Positions 11,060 to 22,210 of a stretch of DNA of 64,000 bases are shown piece by piece. The stretch is from Clonostachys chloroleuca (Eukaryota; Ascomycota; Sordariomycetes; Hypocreales; Bionectriaceae), in NCBI GenBank assembly GCA_037952775.1, contig JBANAY010000003.1:29636001-29700000 (forward strand), given 5' to 3'. How positions within the stretch are numbered: position 1 is the stretch's first letter; every line of letters starts with the position of its first letter. The notes beneath the pieces are model-generated. The model worked only from the letters and a program-made list of their open reading frames with translations. It made no database searches and was not told the DNA's origin. Position numbers and translations under genes: made by a program.

Positions 11060-12818
11060 TTACAAAATGGCGCCCTGGTCCTCTAACAACGAATCTACCT
11101 CTTGTAGAAGGAGGGCCCCTTCAAGTTGGTTGTACGAGGCGCTGGGCTCAAAGGGTATCAAATCCTCCATCCAAGGAAACTGCGATTCCTGATGAGGCGA
11201 TGAAACTTTCACAAGGCTCAAGTGTCCGATATAAGGTATTAAGAAGGGTAGACCTTCATCGGCTCCTTCCACCAACATATAATGACCTCCGATGGCGGCA
11301 TCCGCTTCTATCTTTAGTAGTTTCTTCTTGATTTTAAGCCCCCTATTTTCCGACTTGTATAGCAAATCGACCAGCTTCAGCATTTCACGCACTAGATCGA
11401 TATCTTGGGGGCGCAGATGCTGTATATCATTACCATACTTATAACGGTGTGCCTGGATGTGAGTCATGAGAAGCATGATGGCAGCCGAGATTGCTTTTGA
11501 ATCGGTGCCGCGATAAATGTAGCCATCATGGTAGCTTCGCATCACGATAAATCGCGACAGCACTTGCCGGCAAGCTGTAGCAATAACGGCTCCGCTGTAT
11601 GGGTTCTTCTCCGGGGGCTCGGGGGACCGTAACTGCGTGATGATGAAAGGCATGTGGATTTGCATGAGAAACCAATAATGGTTGAGTTGGGTCGATATTT
11701 TTGCAGTCTCAGACATCACCTCATTGTCGGCCAGATCGCGGAGAGAAGGCTTGATAGACCACCAACCCGCTGGCAAAAAGTTTATCTCAGATCTCATGGT
11801 GCTGTCCATCCCGCGCGACTCTTCGTCGTACACTGGTAAAGTATTACCCTGCTCATAACGCAAATTCCGCTCGATGATCCGGCATCCAAGCACCGAATGA
11901 GCAAACTCCAGTCTTGAACTGGGATTCTCGTCAGAAGCTACCGAGATGGATCCCGACACACCAAGGTACGGAAGCCCGAGTTCAAGAGACATGATGCGGT
12001 CACCGTAGACCAGCCGAGCCAAGATCTGGTCTATCTCCCACCCCGGATGCTCTATCACCATCAGCTGGGCTATTGATAACGCTCGACGGCACTTGAGCCA
12101 GGCAGCTTTCGGTTTATTATCGTTGACGTAGTAGATGGCTTCCAGCATCAAGGTCTCGATTCCTTCTGTCGACTGCATATGGACGTCCAAGGATGAGATA
12201 TGACGCGAGACGATCTCAACGTATCGCGCTGCACTGCCGCTCGTATCCTGGGCATCCTGCAAGCATAGCGCCAGCTCCATGAATTTACGGCCGTACAAGA
12301 CCGGGTGGGCTGAGGCGGGCGGGAAAACCCTCGTCGCGAGGCGATGGGGAGGTGTCAGGCCAGAGGATCTTATGAGGCATGTGCGAGGACTTGGTATGAG
12401 AGAGAATCAGCGCGGATTCCGCAGGCGGCGGCAGAACAGAGCGCAGGTAAGTGGTGATACTGATCGAGGTGCCTCGCGGAGACCGAGGACATGCCACCGC
12501 AGAACCGAGCTCTGCTGCTGCTGCTGCTGCTGCTGTGTCCTTCAAGCGGCCTCCCTGATGGCGCTTTTTCTGGAGTAGCAAGGTGACGAGGTCCTCGATG
12601 TGGTTCACTCGCTCAGTGACTTTCTGCTGCCCGATCTCAGGCTCGCGCCCTTGGCTTAGACACGGCAGGCCGCGACGTCTGCACGAGTTGCATTCGGCTG
12701 ACAGGGGCTGGAACTCGCACCGTCTCTTCCGTCGCTTGCATTCCAGGCAGCTGAATGTGCCCTTTCGCAGCTTGCGGGCTCGCATGTTTCCTGTGTCACT
12801 TGACGAAGGAGCCTCCAT
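11060..12818 (-). CDS. Zn(II)2Cys6 transcription factor with apparent one-base slip or hidden intron
   Basis: Starts at ATG 12818. Residues about 24-53 form a canonical cluster, C-x2-C-x6-C-x8-C-x2-C-x6-C (CLECKRRKRRC...CNSCRRRGLPC), followed by a coiled linker and an eight-Ala tract. A fungal-trans-like region follows (YLRSVLPPPAES, then HPVLYGRKFMELALCLQ), running to the stop at 11060. The two halves lie in different frames. Removing one base from the short G/A run at 12321-12327 gives a continuous 585-aa frame through GFPPASAHPVLYG. Alternatively, a 151-nt GT-AG intron (12460 to 12310) also restores frame but deletes the LPPP segment usually conserved in the family, so I favour the indel. 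A long inverted repeat sits about 92 nt upstream. Nuclear DNA-binding regulator; target unknown. Confidence 0.78.
12512..12535 (+). repeat. (CTG)8 trinucleotide repeat
   Basis: Eight perfect CTG units within the regulator at 11060-12818. On the coding strand they encode a run of alanines just after the zinc cluster and linker. A length-variable homopolymeric tract is plausible. Confidence 0.9.
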
Positions 12819-13454
12819 TTGGGTCTGCTCTCTTTTCTTGGTTTATATATGATGGAAGTTGAATAGATTGGTCTTCTTCAAACTGAAGGCCAACAGTCCC
12901 TTTCATTTAGCTTGCGGCGGTGGACGAGAGCTTATCTCCGGACCGCCGCAAGCCGTGCAACAAAACATCAAGTTTCCTTGGCGTGTTGCCGATGGATGAG
13001 CTAAGCAGGTCATGCTGCTACAAGATCACCCTGTGACCTGGGATGCCAGATGAATAATATTAAGCCGCTGTAGTTCGGGTAGAGTGTGATAGATGCTGAG
13101 GCTGAGCATCCATGTGCTTTGCCCCGACAAAGCAGCAGGACCGTCACTAAAGATTACACATATCCCCAGTGGCGCCAGTTTTCCCGTTTCATTAGCGGTG
13201 GTGCACTAAAGAACTTTCACACAATCGCCCATCCTTCATGTAAGCTGACCGTCCGTAGGTACAAACTGAACCATCACAATGAGGCACTGCATTGACTGCA
13301 TCCTGCTTGTCTCTACCTGTAACGCCTATGCAGGTGATACTCATTGATTGCTTTAGGGTCGGAAGTACTGCTGCTGTCCCCCTCTCACATCACCTGCTCA
13401 CCACCTCATCGCATCATTTTCAGCATCCAGCCTACGGACTCACAGTCGCTCGAA
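12819..13454. other. Intergenic between divergent genes
   Basis: Divergent upstream region of the Zn2Cys6 gene (left) and the F-box pseudogene (right). Apart from the inverted repeat at 12910-12953 it holds no recognisable gene. A TATATAAA element on the minus strand at about 12842-12849 is only some 25 nt from the start codon of the left gene. Confidence 0.45.
12910..12953. promoter_or_regulatory. Inverted repeat with CGGCGG/CCGCCG arms upstream of the Zn2Cys6 gene
   Basis: GCTTGCGGCGGT (12910-12921) is followed after 20 nt by its exact reverse complement (12942-12953). The arms contain CGG triplets, the half-site recognised by Zn2Cys6 proteins. The repeat ends 92 nt upstream of the start codon at 12818. 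A candidate operator (perhaps autoregulatory) or cruciform; function is inferred from motif and position only. Confidence 0.5.
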
Positions 13455-14882
13455 ATGGCAGCAGACTTGTTTTCCGCTGTTCCATATGAAATTGTCGGTC
13501 ATATCTTGAGCTTCGTCCCACGGCCTGGCCTCCCGACTGTGTGCCAGGTCATTCAATCATTTTGCCGCTGTGCTGAACCAATTCTCTGCTCTGACATCAC
13601 CCTTGAATGGACTCATCGGCAGAAAACCCCGCCCATCATTCCTGTGTTGAAAAGCTTTTCCGCAGGCCAGAGCTATTCGACCGCGTCAATGTCGTCTCGC
13701 TGACCGGCGATGATTTTGTTGGGAAAGACCCCTCACCTGCTTTGACAGTCACGGAATTTCAGTAGATGAGTTCGAATGCAGTACTAAAGCTTCGACGCTC
13801 CATTTACCGATGCTTGGGTGAACGAACTCCGAGAAGGCAGCATGGACGCTTATGCCGCTCTATTGACCGCCCATCTCTCCAAGATCCGCCGCCTCACCAT
13901 CACAGACAATTGGATCCGCCACTTTGATCTCATCGGCAAAGTCCTCCACTCAAAAGCCGTCGGACGCCATCCGCCCAGATTTGAACGGCTGAAGCTCATC
14001 ATCTACTTCCACGGGTTTGATTATGATGCGCCTGCGCCCCCGCACAGGTTCGACGAAGTCATGTCTCTCTTTCATGTCCCAACAGTCACCCACCTGGTGG
14101 CTCAGATGGGCAGCACTGAGCTCTTCCACTGGCCCGCAGGAGAGCCTGATCTTCGTTGCTTGACCTCGCTAGACCTGGAAGGGTGCTGCGTAAAGTTCAT
14201 GTCAAAGATACTGGCGCTGGCTCGGAGCCTAAAGTCGCTTTCCTGGCGATGGGAATATGCACCTGACACTGATGATCCTTGGATGACCACATATCTCGAC
14301 TTGGACGAAATCATCTCGGCGCTGACATAGGTTAAAGATACCTTGGAGAAACTTCAGCTTTGAATCACCGTCTACAGCGGCAATAGGATTGAACGTGAGC
14401 CTAGGATGAGGGTCTCGGGGTCGTTCGGCGGTCTTGTCAACTTCCATCGGTTGACCGAAATTGACGTACCGTTGACACGCCTTGCAGACTTTAGAGCCCA
14501 GCTCCAACCTCTAGATCGGCACGTGCCTCGCAGTGTTGAGACACTTTGCCTCTCGACAAGTATGCTCTTCAATGAAGCAGCTCGATGGATCCCGGATGAT
14601 AGAGGGCCAATGGACGAGGATATTGTGCCGTTGCTTGAACAATTAGCCAAGAGCTACCCGACCAGGCTGCCACGGCTACGCCTTGTTAAGATTATTGACG
14701 ATATTGACTTGATGTATAAAAGACAGTTTGATGACATGCTGGCAAACAACCCTTTGGGTATAGATGTGGAGGTTGTGCGCTTTATCTCACCGCTTTGGGA
14801 TGTATGCGATGAGATAGATTGCTTGTGTGATGAATACTATTATCTCAGAAAGCGTAAGAAGAAGAGACAAAGATACATCTAG
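13455..14882 (+). pseudogene. Broken F-box protein gene
   Basis: ATG 13455 opens a clear F-box (LFSAVPYEIVGHILSFVP, then TVCQ). The downstream body is the leucine-rich, solenoid-like part common in fungal F-box proteins (RLTITDNWIRHFDLIGKVL; TSLDLEGC; LEQLAKSYPTRLPRLRLVKI). The frame shifts near 13640-13655: the family-like RRPELFDRVNVVSLTGDDF continues in another frame and then meets a TAG at about 13763. The next part (from about 13803) is in a third frame. Two further in-frame nonsense codons, TAG 14328-14330 and TGA 14361-14363, bracket VKDTLEKLQL in a region that otherwise reads straight through to 14882. Both could come from C-to-T changes (CAG to TAG, CGA to TGA), as in RIP or deamination. 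F-box proteins bring substrates to SCF ubiquitin ligases; this copy could not make full-length protein. Confidence 0.8.
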
Positions 14883-15085
14883 TGTCCCCCAAGCCGACTT
14901 CTCCTCTTCATCTCAGACGAGAGTTACCGCTTTTCCTTAGATTTCTGCCGAACAAATCTCCGAAACCCTCATCGCCAGACTCATCTGAAGCGCTTCCCGG
15001 GTTGGTTGGTTGTTGTTGCTTATCCACTTCCTTAGCCGCCTCCCTTTCTTTTTTATTCTGGCCTCTTGGGCAAAAGCGAAATACA

Positions 15086-17263
15086 TCAACCAAAAATTGA
15101 CCTCAGGCCAAGATCCTCCATAATATCAGCCCAATGAACATCGTGTTGATCGAAAATATCATTATCGTAAGCCTCCCAGATCGCCTTGACGAGATTCTTT
15201 GCTATCTCGATCGGCTTTGGATACAAACAATTCTCTAATAGACCCAATCGTTGCATGATAAGATGCCGGGCGTCGCCGATTAAAATGATGTCTTCACTCA
15301 CGGAGGTAAAAGCGTCGAATGATCCATGGGGACTGGTCCAAGAAAGCTCGCTTAAGTCGTCGGACATGGCATTATCAGCCGAAAGTCCACTAGAATCCCC
15401 AAGGCCTGCTGTGAGTTGAACATTTGATGGGCCTCCCCGAAAGCGTAATCCTGTGCTGGCTGCAATGTACAAAATCGGTAACAGAGATCGACTACCCGAT
15501 TCTGGTGGAATCTTCTTCAAAAGATCCGTCAAATATAAAGCCAGGGGTACAACTCTATCACCCCAAATAACATCATCCCTAGCTATTTCAAACGACCCAA
15601 TAGGTGATACCTCCGTACTTGTGTTCGGGAAGGTTTGGTAAAGATGCAGAAGGGCGGATAGGCGGTACGCTTCAGCCGCTTCGATAAGATGTTGTCGGGG
15701 AGTGAGTCGGTCCCCAGTCTCGCCAATCTCATCCAGATTTGGGTACTCTAATTGCTTGAGCATAATTTCTAGCTGCTCGGCCCTCGTCATGAGATCCAGG
15801 GCATCTAGCAGGCTCGCAGGACCTTCTATGCCCCCTCATCTTCTTTCGGAACGATCGACAGCACTTTATCGATTCGCAGAAGAGCTGAGAAGTCAATGTA
15901 GAGATTCCCGTCCATGGATGTGGCGTTAATGTAGAGTATTGGGATTCGCTGCCGTTGATATCGAAATGCAGCATGGTATCCTCAGAGTTATCATCACCGA
16001 TGGCCACACCAGACTCATCTTCAACCCCCATGAACGTAACCAAGGTATCCCAATATTGAGTACTACTCACAAAGAAGCTGAGCATCTCGCGGTCAGATAG
16101 TGAAAAATATTGGGAGTGTAGTTTGGCCTCTGACAGAATAGCTTTTGTATTTTTCAGCAGCCGTTTGACAAGCTCGTGGCGATTGATCCAGCCAAAAATG
16201 GTCCCCATGCACACAAGGGCAAATAGTACCCCGACGGGAAGCGTCTGCATTACCCCTCTCGTATTGAGAACCAATATTTCCGACGTAATAGCATTCATTG
16301 CAGCCTGCATGTATTGAAATGCGGCGGCCTTCATCTGTGGAGCTTGATTCGACATATACGCGGCCGACATGCTTTGAAGGGAGGTGAGCACCGCTTCTGA
16401 CTCTCCCCACAGTCTCTTCGCCAAGGTCCGGTTAAGACTAATTTCAGAGTCGAAGGCTGACCAAATAGGGCACACCTGTTCAAACCACCGCGTGATCAAG
16501 AGGGACGGGATATTCAAGATGTTTCGAGGTACCCTGTGGACTTTATCTCTGGCAGCTGGAAGTGAAACGATGTCATCAGGGGAGTCTTTTTCTTTGGCCA
16601 AGTCGTGATGAGGCTGAGTAGTCGTATGCGGCGGAGGGCTGAGATTAAAGTCAGACATGCTGCCGAAATCTAGGAGTTGCACGGTGGGATCTGGGTCCTT
16701 CCATGGCTGCTCATTTTCAAGATCTAGGGTATGAACTAATTGATCGTCTGGTTCGTGGCTGAAGAATTCTAATGCGGAATCAGAATGTAAGAGAAAGGAT
16801 GCATCGAAACTTGGTGGAGAAGGAGCTTCAACCTGGCTCGAGACGTACTCGGTCAAGCCAGAAGATGTCGGTGGTTCCCCGAACTCCAAGAGTCCAGGAT
16901 TTCTTTCTGCGGCGCGCAATCTCAATCCAGCGGACCTGGTTTGATAGCCTCGATTCTTTTGCCATGCCGATGCATGAGCATAGAAATCGACCTGATGTTT
17001 CATTGACCATTGGAGCTTGCGTCCGTAACCTCCGCATTTGACACCTTTCCCACGACAGTTGAAGCATTCTGGTTTGGCTTCGTCACATTTCAACTGTGGC
17101 CCAGATTACTTTCTGAACATGAGAGATCTAACGGCACAGGGAAGCTTACATGTTTTGCCTTACATGTGACACAGCCTGACCGTGACTTTGTTGTGCAGTT
17201 TCTTCTGTTAACCTTAACTGCTCTGCCAGTCTTTGAGCCTTTTGAATGCAAATTTTCAAGCAT
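15086..17263 (-). CDS. Zn(II)2Cys6 transcription factor (fungal_trans_2-like) with apparent +1 frameshift
   Basis: Exon 1 (17263-17150) encodes the first half of the cluster (SGCVTCKAKH) and a 56-nt GT-AG intron (17149-17094) interrupts it. Exon 2 (17093-15086) continues LKCDEAKPECFNCRGKGVKC, giving C-x2-C-x6-C-x6-C-x2-C-x6-C. The body has PHPWTGIST (near 15920) and PASLLDALDLMTRAEQLE, typical of fungal_trans_2 regulators. The frame breaks at a five-C run (plus strand 15831-15835). Dropping one base joins ...FRKKMRG to IEGPASLLDALDL and gives 706 aa. I found no acceptable intron there: the only phase-compatible one is 34 nt and creates a stop. Either an assembly error or a recent frameshift; without correction the last ~230 residues are lost. 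An upstream in-frame ATG at 17332 is possible but less family-like. Nuclear regulator, targets unknown. Confidence 0.78.
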
Positions 17264-19719
17264 TATCCAAAGAGGAGTATGGAGAAGGAAGCAGTCGACC
17301 GACGAGATATGCTGGGCTGTGTTGATCCACAATCCCGTTCCCTAAATCGGGCCCAAAGATAAAGCAACTTCGAACAGGTCCACTCCAGGACCAGAAAGGA
17401 TCGATCACAATGCTGCCCAGAGATTTGAATCGATAGACCCTGTTGCCGTGTTTGAATGCACTCGAAGAGGGAACTGCACCGCCTGTTGTCATGAATATGG
17501 AGCAAGAAGCAAGCGATGCCCCGGTGAGTGGGAGACCATAATGAAGCTCATTTCTCATGGCTATTGCGTGATTCAATGGCCCACTCCTCGCATTACCGTA
17601 AATTATTTCTCTCTATGGGCTAACGTCGACTTCCTACTGGCGATGTTGAGCACTTGTGGGGCCTGTTCGTGTATGTCATCCCCTGTTTAAATGACGTGCG
17701 CTGACGATTCTGATCTCGAATTTCTCCAAGGTTCATTGAGATGCCTATTAGATGACAGGATAACAACTTCGACATACTCATGAGGGGGTAGGGGATTCAT
17801 AGGAGCTTGTGCTATATAGGCCCCCCTTGGAAGCTACTCATAACAAATAAGGAAAAAGAAAGAGAGGAAACTAGGCAGACGAGTCCCAATGATTGAGAAA
17901 ATAATTAAAGCAAAGTTGAAACTCGCCAATTCCTCTAGCCGTTTAAGTCGCCCACGAGTTCTCAGAGAAGATCATTGTGACGTTACGAATTTAACTTATT
18001 TCTGTTCAAATAGGCAATTGATGATGACCGGAATTAGCTCTCTTGAATGAGATAAATCTAATGATGGATCATTGAGATCTGAAAGATGCTGAGGTACAGG
18101 GTAGCTTGGTCTAGACCTTGACAACAGGCACCTGAGAAAGCTCTGCATTCATGTCATAATTGAGAGATTCTAGGGTTTCTTAATGGATATAGAGGCTTTT
18201 TATTTAAATTGTACGTCAGATCACCTTTTATTCTTCCTTGTAATTCTTCCGAGTGGCCCAGCGAATTATCTCAGGTCGAATGTGAGATTTCCTCTGTTGA
18301 GCTCCCATTTCTCTCCCCCACATCCTATCAGCTTAAATCGCATCGAGCAAATTCAGACTCGGCCATATATTCCTATTGTGGTGCTAGTTCGATCATCTCA
18401 AATCATTGAATCAGTCATAACAATAGCCGTCATGTTGGGGTGATTAGCAACATTGCCAACAAGTCTAACACTAGCGCTGTGAACCGAAACAAAGATGAGT
18501 GGGCGGAAAGACTTCCGCGAGGATATGCTGCTGCACATTGACGTCAACGTGTGTTGTTGCACTGCCCAGCCAAGGAGCTAAACAGGCTCTTAGAGTATTC
18601 AACGTCTAGTGTGGGACTATTGGATGGTTTAGATGCCCGAGAAACTGAGCAACAATAGAAACTAAGCAAGCCTCAGCGGCCATAACGACCCGCTTTTGCC
18701 ATTATTCGGTGGTGCCTCTGGTGGCCGTTTTGGTCAATACATTGAATGAGTTGGAGATGTAAGGGGGTGAGTTTCCGCCAAGTGCTCCTCCTTACATGAC
18801 AGTTCCGTTCGGCTATTGGAAGCACATTGGAGTTGGCTATCATAGACTTCAAGGTTTCGAGTTGAGTTACATTGGAACATCTCTTTGTGTCCAGTCCCCA
18901 TCAAAGTCAGGTCAGTCAAATCTGGATTACTGATCCTGTGGTACTCCGATATGGTGCAGTGGCTAACATCGCTCGATCTCAATCCTGTGGTACTATGATG
19001 GCTTTCATCATACTTAAATTTCAAGTGACGTTTTTCGTCCTTTTGTTAAGCCTACTTTGGAGCAGACCACAACCGTCACCCTCCCCAGGTAGTTCGACCG
19101 GCTTACACCGAGCGAGTCTTAGTCACACAACCGGGTTATTTGATCACTGGGGCGCTACACACACAAATGTTCTTTTCGCTCGACTCCGCCTCATTAGCAT
19201 GGGTCACAGTCACGAGCAGAATAGGTCTGGGGGCGGAATCGAAATTTTTGGTGTTGGTTTTGCGAATTCCTAAACCGTATACAACTTTGTCCACTCACTG
19301 CACATAGAGATATAATAGAGCCGAGGCTGTGATTTTCTTTCTGGATCACATTTGTTGGGGGAGGGTCATGCGTAGGAATCTAGGTTGCAGCCATCTACAA
19401 CTATTGGCTCTCCTCCTTGTCTTTGTCACTCTAGTGACTAGTTGGGAATCCAATGAAGCGCTTGTGACTGACTCATTTTTAAAAGTTCCGACTGTTGGTG
19501 GTCAATGTCTGTTTGCTCAGAAGTGAGTCTCTAGCTGGATCTGAATGATGTATGATCGTCCATTCTCTCCTCCGCAATGAAAAGATAAAAAGGTGCTCTC
19601 GTCTCTCTATAAATTGGCTTTCTGACTCTTTCCGTTGTTAATTTGTTGTTAGCAAGTGTCCTCACTATACCACCCGTACAGAAAGATTATATTTTGTATC
19701 TCCTTTCTATTATTCAAAC
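17264..19719. other. Long gene-poor stretch (2.4 kb)
   Basis: AT-rich on average, with only short unconvincing frames. The right end is the promoter of the gene at 19720. A short repeat (CCTGTGGTACT at about 18934 and 18985) is the only internal repetition noticed. No transposon ends, tRNA or conserved protein segment was seen. Confidence 0.45.
19608..19613 (+). promoter_or_regulatory. TATA box of the MetE-like gene
   Basis: TATAAA lies 107 nt upstream of the start codon, preceded by a CT-rich run (CTCTCGTCTCTC) and followed by pyrimidine-rich leader sequence, a common arrangement in mould promoters. Confidence 0.5.
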
Positions 19720-20925
19720 ATGCCACCCTTATTTCGTACTGATCATATTGGGTCGCTGATTAGACCTACCCGCCTCCGGGATGCCACTCAATCTATTGGC
19801 TTCTATGAGAAGATTGCTGCCTCTGATGACCTACTAGCCGTGCATGAGAGCATTAGGTACGCTGCCAAGCAGCAGCTCGCCTTCTCAGTTCGCCCCATTA
19901 CCACTGGAGAATTCGATCGCAGATTCTTCCTGGGGGGCTTCTTTGAGAACCTAGAAGGAATAGAAACCCACCATGCTGTGCCGATTGAAGGCGGGCCGTT
20001 TCGTTCAGGGCTCTTCCACCTCAACGGGATAGCCAAATTGGGTCACAAGAACTGGCCGACCTGGGTTGCTACAGGGAAAATCAAACATGTGAAGCCCTGC
20101 TTCCTTGACTCTTGGGACAGGCTCAAGGCAGCTGTACCACCTCCACAGTGGAAAGAATGCAAACTGACCTTGCCGTCTGTGACTACGCAACACATTCATA
20201 TGAAGCGTGGCGAGGCATATCTCCCCGGGGTGTACTCTTCGGACAAAGAATATTTTGCAGACCTCATTGTCGCGTACCGCAAGGAACTGCAGATCTTATA
20301 TGATGCTGGCCTTCGTTCGGTACAGGTTGATGACCCTTTGTTTACCTGCTTCGTGGACCAGAATTTCCTGGACAGCCTCAAAAGTGAGGGGGTTGATCCG
20401 AACGAGCTTTTGTTGCTCTATATTTGGGCACACAATGAATGCCTCAAGGATTTGCCCAAAGATTTTCACGTGGGAATTCATATCTGTCGCGGGAATGCAC
20501 CGAAGAACGTGCTTGACGAGTTTGGCCCCCATTCGTCCTTTGAGCCAATTGCGCAGAGGGTTTTTGGAGGCCTTGACTTTCATACTCTCTATCTTCAGGT
20601 GGACGAGGGTGACTTGGAGCCTCTCAGATTCATACCCCGGGGAACCAACGTTGTTCTGGGGGTCGTGGACACGAAGACTCCGGAGCTGGAGCAGGTAGAT
20701 GCTGTCGTGGAGCGCGTTAGGGAAGCGGCTGTAGTGATCGCAAAGGGCCAGGAACGATCGGTAGAGGAAGTGTTGACGGACTCCATAGCGGTCAGCCCCA
20801 CTTGTGGTTTTTGTTCTGTTATTTTCTTTGACGGTGTGCAAGGCGAAAGGCGGATGTGGGAGAAATTGTGTCTTGTGCAGGATGTGGCCCGTCATATGTG
20901 GCCCGAAAGCACCATCAAGGCATAG
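19720..20925 (+). CDS. MetE-like zinc methyltransferase (cobalamin-independent methionine synthase C-terminal fold), 401 aa
   Basis: Intronless, with a good start (AACATGCC). The protein opens with FRTDHIGSLIRP and carries the zinc-site signature of the MetE/UROD superfamily: His254 and Cys256 in GIHICRGN, candidate Glu296 in LQVDEGD, and Cys362 in SPTCGF. Cys and His at these spots bind the zinc that activates a thiol for methylation. At about 400 residues it corresponds only to the catalytic C-terminal barrel; true fungal methionine synthase is about 765 aa with an N-terminal half that helps bind folate. It is therefore probably not the housekeeping enzyme but a paralogue using another methyl donor or thiol acceptor. 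Predicted cytosolic. The tyrosinase gene lies 1.3 kb downstream on the same strand; no functional link is proven. Confidence 0.82.
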   Translation: MPPLFRTDHIGSLIRPTRLRDATQSIGFYEKIAASDDLLAVHESIRYAAKQQLAFSVRPITTGEFDRRFFLGGFFENLEGIETHHAVPIEGGPFRSGLFHLNGIAKLGHKNWPTWVATGKIKHVKPCFLDSWDRLKAAVPPPQWKECKLTLPSVTTQHIHMKRGEAYLPGVYSSDKEYFADLIVAYRKELQILYDAGLRSVQVDDPLFTCFVDQNFLDSLKSEGVDPNELLLLYIWAHNECLKDLPKDFHVGIHICRGNAPKNVLDEFGPHSSFEPIAQRVFGGLDFHTLYLQVDEGDLEPLRFIPRGTNVVLGVVDTKTPELEQVDAVVERVREAAVVIAKGQERSVEEVLTDSIAVSPTCGFCSVIFFDGVQGERRMWEKLCLVQDVARHMWPESTIKA

Positions 20926-22210
20926 ACACTCAAGAGCATGTCGACTTGTAGTAGGAAATATGAGACGTTCCAGTCTATGATAGTATAAATGAGTAAGGAT
21001 TTATTAATCAATTGATGATTCCGATGAAGTAGTGTGCTACCAGGATAAATATTCCCCATAGCTTTACACAATACTCTTTTTATGTTCACACTACCAGAGG
21101 AGGAGGACTCTCTCGTTTGATGAGACCCACCAAGAGTTTCTTCTTCTTGAATTGTACACAGTCTAGCCTATGAAATACTTGGCAAAGATCGTGACACTGG
21201 GCGCAGTCATCAGAGCTAAGCAACTAACGCCAAGCATAAGAACCAAATAGGAATTTCTCTCCTTAGAGGCCGGGATGCCGAGGCCGGGCTCATGAACTAT
21301 TGATTTCAAGTCCCCATTTGCCCACAAATATAGCTGAAATGTCTCAGAGATGCAACTATCCCTGCGTATATGTACGGGAGGGAGGCTGTGCGGAGCTTGG
21401 TCACAATAGCACTCCATTGGTCGGCTAATAGCTAGCAGGGCTCGACAGCGTGCCTTGGCTATTTCAAGAAGCGGTGTATTATCGTAATGGCAAGTTAGTG
21501 TGCAAGACTAGATATCTGATCCATGATTGGCTCTTGTTAATCGTTGATAGTCACTACAGCAGCTTGCCGATGTTGAATGGTTCTTCAGCTGGCTGACCGA
21601 AATCGTGGCGCGAGCTGGAAATAGGTGGCCATGTGATAAACCCCTGCATCAAGCTAGTGAACTGCCGGGACAGAACACGCCTGGATTGGTCACATTGACG
21701 CTAAAGATGCAGCTGGTGTCAGTTTGAACCCGTTCAACGGCGTCAAATTGTAAGGGGGCTGTCCAAAACCGTCAAACTATCGAGAACGCCCTATCCGGTT
21801 CCGGGCAGGAATGCATTCTCCAATGTGTCAGGTGTGGGAACACGAGAATTATTGGGTGAGCAGAAGGAGAGTCAGCAGGACTCGTAGCTCAATATTTGTT
21901 GATAGTTCAAGGAGATCTAGCTCCATTGGGCACACAACCCATGGAGCTCAGCGCTTCGAGACCGATCATTTGCAGTTTGTTAATTCAGCCGCGGGCCGGA
22001 CCGTCCTGTGCATGTGCTAGTAATGGTCGAGATGGATCGGGCACGCCGCCGAGACATCTGGGCGCAAACGCTCGTGGTATATATCTTCTCCCATTGTAAG
22101 GACCAAAATGGTACAAATACTACGGCTCAGACACGAAACCACTTCTCTTGAAAATCCATCACTGCCAATCTTCTTCCAATCGATTGACTCAGAACCATTC
22201 GTCCACCACC
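20926..22210. other. Intergenic, promoter of the tyrosinase gene
   Basis: No gene supported. It contains a short palindrome, TTGAAC-CC-GTTCAA, at about 21724-21737 (six-base arms, may be chance) and the presumed tyrosinase promoter at the right end. Confidence 0.4.
22078..22084 (+). promoter_or_regulatory. TATA-like element of the tyrosinase gene
   Basis: TATATAT about 130 nt upstream of the start codon at 22211, followed by a pyrimidine-rich leader (CTTCTCCC). Confidence 0.35.

Noticed and set aside
17264..19719. Small frames in the gene-poor stretch as genes
   Set aside because: All are short, lack family motifs and good start contexts, and overlap on both strands.
20296..20895. 199-codon minus-strand frame opposite the MetE-like gene
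   Set aside because: Antisense shadow; no family motifs, whereas the plus strand carries the zinc ligands.
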